Shown piece by piece: positions 59,275 to 64,000 of a stretch of DNA of 64,000 bases (position 1 is the stretch's first letter; every line of letters begins with the position of its first letter). Position numbers and translations under genes: made by a program. Under the pieces are notes generated by a model. The model worked only from the letters and a program-made list of their open reading frames with translations, had not been told where the DNA came from and ran no database searches. Source of the DNA: Halomonas campaniensis (GTDB taxonomy: Bacteria; Pseudomonadota; Gammaproteobacteria; Pseudomonadales; Halomonadaceae). The DNA lies in the NCBI RefSeq assembly GCF_002211105.1, contig NZ_JPUA01000034.1, positions 670,053 to 734,052 on the forward strand, written 5' to 3'.

Positions 59275-61197
59275 ATGGGTGAACAAGCACGTACTCACAC
59301 TGCCGCTCTAATGGGCGATTTTTCACCGCTTGCAATGATCGTGATTGATCCGTTTGTCGATCAACTACTGGACGCTAACCCAGCTGCTTGCGAGATGCTC
59401 CATATTGATCAAACGCTGCCTTTAGCGGCCCCGTTTAGCCACCGCTTGAGTGCTTCACTGCCGCTTTGGGTGAGCTTTACCGACGAGGCGCTGACACAAA
59501 AGGCGGCCTGGTCAGATGATTTGGTAATGCTGGATATGCTCCGTCAGCCGTATCGCATTGAGGTTTATGCTCAGCGTGTCGACGACTCTTCGCAGCTGTT
59601 ATTAACATTGATTGACCGCAACAAGGCCGAGCAGCGCCGTGCCAAAGCCGAGCTAGGCCGCCAGCACCGTCAGGGGGAGGTTGGCTGGCAGCGGGTTGAG
59701 CAAGTGTTTGAACGGATTGAAAAGCAGAACCAGCTTATTTTGGGCGCTGCGGGGGAGGGCATTTACGGCCTGGACGCTGAAGGCAAAACCACCTTCGTTA
59801 ATCCCGCAGCAGAACGCATTCTGGGTTGGAGTACCGAGGACATGGTGGGCCACGATGCACACCTTATGTTTCACCATACTCATGCTGACGGCAGCCATTT
59901 TCCGGTGCAGCAGTGCCCTATTCACGCCTCGTTTAGCGACGGCCAGGTGCATCACGTCGATAATGAAGTGTTTTGGCACAAAAATGGCGAAGCAATTCCT
60001 GTGGAGTACACCAGCACGCCGATATTTGAGATGGGACGATTGGTCGGGGCAGTGGTGCTGTTTCGTGATATTCGCGAGCGTAAGCGCGCCGAGCAGCAGT
60101 TGCGCGATGCCCTTGCAGAAGTGGAGTCTCTTAAGCAGCGTTTGGAATTGGAAAATGAGTACCTTCAGGAAGAGATAAAAGCGGAGCTGAACCATCGGGA
60201 TATTGTCGGCAACAGCCCGGCGGTGGCCAAGCTGATCCAGCAGATTGAGTTGGTGGCGCCCACCAGCGCCAACGTGTTGATTAGCGGCGAGTCGGGTACT
60301 GGCAAAGAGCTGATTGCCCGCGCCATTCATGCCGGGGGCACGCGCAGCGACCGACCGCTAATCCGCGTGAACTGCGCGGCTATTCCTCGTGATCTGTTTG
60401 AGAGCGAATTCTTCGGCCATGTAAAAGGGGCTTTTACCGGCGCGGTACAGGATCGCCCAGGGCGCTTTGAGCTTGCTCACGGTGGCACTCTATTTCTGGA
60501 TGAGGTCGGCGAAATCCCTTTGGAACTGCAGAGCAAGCTGCTGCGGGTGCTGCAGGATCAGCAGTTTGAACGGGTAGGCGATAACCGTACCCGCGAAGTG
60601 GATGTGCGGGTGATTGCCGCCACCAATCGCGAACTGCGCGATATGATTGAGGCAGGCCACTTTCGTGAAGATCTCTATTTTCGTCTCAACGTGTTTCCCA
60701 TTGATTCGGTGCCGCTACGCAAGCGGATTGAAGATGTGCCGCTGTTGGCTCGACACTTCTTACAGCGCGCCTGCCTGAAATTTAATAAGCCGGGGGTGCG
60801 CATTCCTCCGGCCCAGCTGGAGATCCTGCAGCGCTATCCCTGGCCGGGCAATATTCGTGAACTGGAGAACATCATTGAGCGGCAAGTTATTGTGACCCAG
60901 GATCGGCGCTTGATGTTTGATGACCTGCTGCTGGGAGAGGCCCCGCGCAAGATAGGCCGCACTAACCCTGTCTCTGCGGCGGGCCATGCCGGTGCAGAGC
61001 AGAAGGGAGTAGCGCTGCTTACCGAGCAGGCGCTTAGCCAGCGCAAGCGGGAGAGCGCGGTTGCCGCTCTGGAGCGAGCAAGAGGTAAGGTTTCTGGGGC
61101 GGGTGGTGCGGCGGAGTTGCTTGGCATAAAGCCAACGACGCTGGCCTCGCGGCTTACTAAGTGGGGCATCGACCCGAGAGAATTCCGTAAAAGCTAA
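59275..61197 (+). CDS. PAS-domain sigma-54-dependent transcriptional activator
   Basis: A 640-residue enhancer-binding protein. It has a PAS-like N-terminus (about 13-115), a clear PAS domain (about 152-268), a coiled coil (about 270-305) and an AAA+ domain with Walker A GESGTGKE (338-345), the sigma-54-contacting GAFTGA (385-390) and Walker B GGTLFLDE (403-410). A Fis-type helix-turn-helix ends the protein. It is divergent from FNT-cynS and presumably activates it through the sigma-54 promoter between them; the PAS ligand is unknown. Confidence 0.92.
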   Translation: MGEQARTHTAALMGDFSPLAMIVIDPFVDQLLDANPAACEMLHIDQTLPLAAPFSHRLSASLPLWVSFTDEALTQKAAWSDDLVMLDMLRQPYRIEVYAQRVDDSSQLLLTLIDRNKAEQRRAKAELGRQHRQGEVGWQRVEQVFERIEKQNQLILGAAGEGIYGLDAEGKTTFVNPAAERILGWSTEDMVGHDAHLMFHHTHADGSHFPVQQCPIHASFSDGQVHHVDNEVFWHKNGEAIPVEYTSTPIFEMGRLVGAVVLFRDIRERKRAEQQLRDALAEVESLKQRLELENEYLQEEIKAELNHRDIVGNSPAVAKLIQQIELVAPTSANVLISGESGTGKELIARAIHAGGTRSDRPLIRVNCAAIPRDLFESEFFGHVKGAFTGAVQDRPGRFELAHGGTLFLDEVGEIPLELQSKLLRVLQDQQFERVGDNRTREVDVRVIAATNRELRDMIEAGHFREDLYFRLNVFPIDSVPLRKRIEDVPLLARHFLQRACLKFNKPGVRIPPAQLEILQRYPWPGNIRELENIIERQVIVTQDRRLMFDDLLLGEAPRKIGRTNPVSAAGHAGAEQKGVALLTEQALSQRKRESAVAALERARGKVSGAGGAAELLGIKPTTLASRLTKWGIDPREFRKS

Positions 61198-61209
61198 CCG
61201 TATTAATCG

Positions 61210-61228
61210 CCAACGCAACATGCGTTGG
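61210..61228 (+). terminator. Hairpin after the activator gene
   Basis: CCAACGCA pairs with TGCGTTGG around a 3-nt loop, 12 bp after the stop codon. No T-tract follows, so termination is uncertain. Confidence 0.4.
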
Positions 61229-61296
61229 ACTAAGGTAAGCTGGAAGTGACTTGACAATAGACTGTTCACACATTTTTAGATTGTTCAAGGCTAGCA

Positions 61297-61320
61297 TACA
61301 TACATGAATGTAACTATAAT
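61297..61320. promoter_or_regulatory. TetR-type operator overlapping a TATAAT box
   Basis: TACATACATGAATGTA (61297-61312) is a dyad with one mismatch pair that resembles the operator of E. coli acrAB (TACATACATTTGTGAATGTA). TATAAT follows at 61315-61320. It lies 135 bp before the TolC-family gene and probably controls the efflux operon through a TetR/AcrR-type repressor encoded elsewhere. Confidence 0.45.
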
Positions 61321-61454
61321 GCTCATCTTTCTGAATGGCACCGTATTTCGAGTGATTTAGCGCGCTAATTGGCTTGGTTTTCTATAGCACGAGTCGAGTA
61401 AGCTGAGAGACTAAGCGCGTTTACCATCTGACACTGATACCTAGAGGCAATCCC

Positions 61455-62924
61455 ATGCGACTGGCACACTGGGCAGTCAATGCCCCTTTACGACCCTTAC
61501 TATTGGCGGTATTAACCGCTTCTTTTGTATTGCCTGCTCAAGCTGCCGATCTCATCACGATTACCCGTGATGCGTTAGACAATAACGCTGAGCTTGCCTC
61601 GGCGCGCTCGCAGTATCTGGGTGTAGAAGCAGGCAGAGACGTTGCACGAGGTGGGTTGCTCCCGCAAATTAACGCTTCGGGCACCGTGGCGCACAACGAG
61701 CAGTATGAAAGCCAGGGCTCATCTCAAGCCGGAGCAGGTGCTGGCGCGGGCGCGGGCAATGTGAGTGCCGGTGATGACCGTTACAACACCGTATCGCTCA
61801 CCCTTGAAGCCACCCAAGCGCTTTATGATGAAGTGACACGTAGGCAAGTCACCCAGGCTGAGCGCCAGATCGACCAGCAGGTCTATCTGCTCGCAGCCAC
61901 CGAACAGCAACTGCTAATTGACGTGGCCAGCGCCTACTTTGACATTTTGCGTGCCCACGAAGTACTCGAAGCGCGTTTTGCTCAAGAGCGTGCCATCGGG
62001 CGTCAGCTCGAGCAGGCGGGCGAGCAGTTTGAAGTTGGCTTAATAGCGATTACCGAAGTCGAAGAGGCTCGCGCCACCTTTGACCAGTCCCGTGCTGACC
62101 GGATTGCCGCAGAGAGCAATCTGCAGGTGGCTTTTGAGGCACTGGAGCAGTTGACCGGCCAGCGCTACGCCAGTATTGAAGCCCTGGGCGACAGCATGCC
62201 CATTGCGCTTCCTGAGCCAAGCAGCCGCGACTACTGGGTAGAGCAAGCCATCGAGCGTAATCCTCAGGTGTTGGCGCAACAGGCGGGGATTGAGGTGTCA
62301 CGCAGCGGTGTGGAAATTGCCCGCGCGGGTCGTTTGCCTACCCTTTCAGCCTTCGGCAACTATCAGTATGGCGACAGTGATATTGATAACACCACCGGCA
62401 ATGACTCCTCTAGTCAGGTAGGCATACGCGCTAATTTACCGGTCTACACCGGCGGCAGTACCAGCGCGAGCATCCGCCAGGGTACTTATCAACTGGAAAG
62501 TAGCCAGTATGATTTCGAATCTCAGCGTCGCTCGTCGATCCAGCAGGTTCGTTCGCTGTATACCCAAGTCAGCAACGATGTGGAAACCGTCGAGGCCCGT
62601 GAGCAGGCGATCGTCTCGAACCGCAGCGCTCTGGAAGCAACCCGCGCTGGCTACGAGGTCGGCACCCGGAACATCGTGGATGTTTTGAACGCTGAGCAGA
62701 ATTTGTATAACGCCATCGCCAACTACGCAGAGGCTCGCTACGACTATGTCGTTAATCTGCTCTCGCTGCGTCAGCAGGCAGGACGCCTTGATGTGGACGC
62801 CATTGAAGAAGTTAATGCGTGGTTAACCGGTGATGAGGTGAATTTTACCTTGCCAGAAAGCATTGGCAATGACCGCTATGAGCCCGCGCTCAACATCGGC
62901 GCACCGCCCCAGCCTGGCACGTAA
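61455..62924 (+). CDS. TolC-family outer-membrane efflux protein
   Basis: A 489-residue outer-membrane channel with a signal peptide to about residue 31 (AQAAD) and two repeats of long helices with strands. The GTRNIVDVLNAEQNLYNA motif near residue 400 is the TolC hallmark. A Gly/Ala-rich insertion (AGAGAGAGAG, about 94-103) sits in the first strand region, likely an external loop. It is followed by an RND adaptor gene, so it serves a tripartite pump. Confidence 0.92.
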   Translation: MRLAHWAVNAPLRPLLLAVLTASFVLPAQAADLITITRDALDNNAELASARSQYLGVEAGRDVARGGLLPQINASGTVAHNEQYESQGSSQAGAGAGAGAGNVSAGDDRYNTVSLTLEATQALYDEVTRRQVTQAERQIDQQVYLLAATEQQLLIDVASAYFDILRAHEVLEARFAQERAIGRQLEQAGEQFEVGLIAITEVEEARATFDQSRADRIAAESNLQVAFEALEQLTGQRYASIEALGDSMPIALPEPSSRDYWVEQAIERNPQVLAQQAGIEVSRSGVEIARAGRLPTLSAFGNYQYGDSDIDNTTGNDSSSQVGIRANLPVYTGGSTSASIRQGTYQLESSQYDFESQRRSSIQQVRSLYTQVSNDVETVEAREQAIVSNRSALEATRAGYEVGTRNIVDVLNAEQNLYNAIANYAEARYDYVVNLLSLRQQAGRLDVDAIEEVNAWLTGDEVNFTLPESIGNDRYEPALNIGAPPQPGT

Positions 62925-63001
62925 TGGCTTGTCGGTTGGAAGTGATACAGATGCGCATGTGCTATCGGTCACCTTAAAAAAGATATATGGGAATGCAACG
63001 T

Positions 63002-64000
63002 ATGAAGAAGATGATTCACTCTCGCCGAGCGAGTCTGGTGACGCTGGTAGCTGCGCTGGCACTTTCAGCCTGTGGGCAGGAACAAAACGAGGCGCCTCAA
63101 CAGGGCCAAGGTGCCCAGCAAGAAGCCCCGCCCCATAAGGTCGAAGTGGCTGAAATGGCGCGCCAGGATATACCGCTGGATAAGTCATATCCTTCTCTGT
63201 TGCGCAGTGATGATGAAGTCACTTTGGTTGCCCGTGTCAATGGGTTTCTGGAGGAGCGCCACTTTGAACCCGGTCAGTTAGTGGAAGAGGGCGATCGTCT
63301 TTATACCATCGAACCGGATCTTTACCAGGCAACCGTCAATCAGCGTGAAGCCGATCTACAGAGCGCCCGTGCCGAGCTTGCCCGCGCTCAGCGCGACGCT
63401 CAACGTTTTGAGCAGCTTCTAAGCCAGAACTCGGTGAGCCGTCAGCAGTATGATCAGGCACTGGCAGACCAACGGGTCGCCCAGGCGAGCGTTGCGCAAG
63501 CAGAGGCTGCCTTGACCAGCGCCAACCTGGATTTAGGCTATTCCCAGGTGACGGCTCCTGTCTCGGGCATGATCGGTTTGAGCCAGATTAACGTAGGCAA
63601 CCTGGTTACCTCTGGTACCGAACTGGCGACGATCACGCCGCTGGATCCACTGGAAGTGCGCTTCCAACTGCCTCAGCGTGACGCCTTCGAGCTGCGTCGC
63701 CAGTTGCGTGACGGCGGTGATACGTCGGATATCCGTGCGCGGTTGAGTATCCCTGGAGTGAGTGGTGGCAGCGACTCTGAGTTGGAAGGGCATTTAGACT
63801 TCCTGGGGTCGCGGGTAGATAGCGGCACCAGCACCGTGCAAGCGTCCGCTACCTTTGAAAACCCCAATGCGGCTGTGCTACCCGGCCAATTTGTGCGTGT
63901 GCGCATTGAGGGCCTGAAGCGCTTTGAGGTCTTGGCAGTGCCTGAGATTGCGGTGACGCAAGGGTTAATGGGCCCTCAGGTGTTTGTCCTGGATGAGGAC
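63002..64000 (+). CDS. RND efflux periplasmic adaptor lipoprotein (AcrA/HlyD family), partial
   Basis: The first 333 codons are in the window; the gene runs off the right edge. A lipoprotein signal has its lipobox Cys at residue 24 (LSAC). It has the split lipoyl domain (VARVNGFLEERHFEPGQLVEEGDRLYTIEPD), a coiled-coil hairpin (about 105-160) and beta-barrel DPLEVRFQLP. This is AcrA-like architecture. It follows the TolC gene by 77 bp; an RND pump gene is expected downstream. Confidence 0.92.
   Translation, partial: MKKMIHSRRASLVTLVAALALSACGQEQNEAPQQGQGAQQEAPPHKVEVAEMARQDIPLDKSYPSLLRSDDEVTLVARVNGFLEERHFEPGQLVEEGDRLYTIEPDLYQATVNQREADLQSARAELARAQRDAQRFEQLLSQNSVSRQQYDQALADQRVAQASVAQAEAALTSANLDLGYSQVTAPVSGMIGLSQINVGNLVTSGTELATITPLDPLEVRFQLPQRDAFELRRQLRDGGDTSDIRARLSIPGVSGGSDSELEGHLDFLGSRVDSGTSTVQASATFENPNAAVLPGQFVRVRIEGLKRFEVLAVPEIAVTQGLMGPQVFVLDED

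Noticed and set aside
1..64000. Search by eye for CRISPR arrays, transposases, phage genes, tRNA and rRNA genes, toxin-antitoxin pairs and restriction systems.
   Set aside because: None was found. All long frames fit ordinary chromosomal families.

Overview
The window looks like chromosome of a moderately halophilic gammaproteobacterium, most likely Halomonadaceae (Halomonas or a close relative). This rests on mid-50s GC, acidic proteins, a TRAP transporter, an SmoEFGK-type polyol ABC transporter and general gene content. It is inference, because no rRNA or other marker gene is present. I saw no prophage, transposase, CRISPR array, tRNA or rRNA. Nearly everything is ordinary, well-packed chromosomal coding sequence.

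Layout. (1) 0.1-2.8 kb: an SbtA-like permease divergent from a LysR regulator, then a GFA-family protein. (2) 2.8-12 kb: the most unusual region. It encodes a CDP-alcohol phosphatidyltransferase, an MDR dehydrogenase, a 6-pyruvoyl-tetrahydropterin-synthase homologue lacking canonical residues, a glycosyltransferase-methyltransferase fusion, an LPG-synthase-type membrane protein, a RibD C-terminal reductase, a GTP cyclohydrolase II-like protein with a non-standard N-terminus, a creatininase-type amidohydrolase and an FkbM methyltransferase. Together they look like an uncharacterised GTP-derived pyrimidine, pterin or flavin-like glycoside pathway. (3) 12-15.5 kb: an OpgG/OpgD periplasmic glucan protein divergent from an alkaline-phosphatase-superfamily membrane transferase. 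(4) 15.5-20 kb: an LpxL-type acyltransferase between two small DUF4870-like membrane proteins, a VOC protein, a methyltransferase and an MFS transporter. (5) 20-25.4 kb: a fatty-acid degradation block (acyl-CoA dehydrogenase, acyl-CoA ligase, 3-hydroxyacyl-CoA dehydrogenase, enoyl-CoA hydratase) with PsrA-like operators. (6) 25.4-33 kb: assorted genes (LysE, GST, YaeQ, LpxR, DUF421, YghU, an amino-acid racemase) and ohr/ohrR. (7) 33-37.8 kb: a gluconate locus (TRAP transporter, GntK, GntR) with a GntR-type operator. (8) 37.8-44.7 kb: MOSC, EamA, OsmC, PRC-barrel, L,D-transpeptidase, 2OG oxygenase, two NUDIX proteins and a YqfO-like protein, plus a 145-bp palindromic repeat. (9) 44.8-57.5 kb: a polyol catabolic operon (SorC-type regulator, ABC importer, polyol dehydrogenases, xylulokinase, transaldolase, kinases). 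(10) 57.5-61.2 kb: cyanase and an FNT-family channel, divergent from a PAS-AAA-Fis sigma-54 activator. The gap between them holds a recognisable -24/-12 promoter and three upstream dyads. (11) 61.4 kb to the end: a TolC-family outer-membrane protein and the first 333 codons of an RND periplasmic adaptor.

The genes form several self-contained modules in which the transporter, the enzymes and the regulator sit together (gluconate, polyols, cyanate). The pterin-like cluster has no obvious transporter or regulator gene. It does have a four-copy repeat array in its internal divergent promoter and hairpins in the leader of its main operon.
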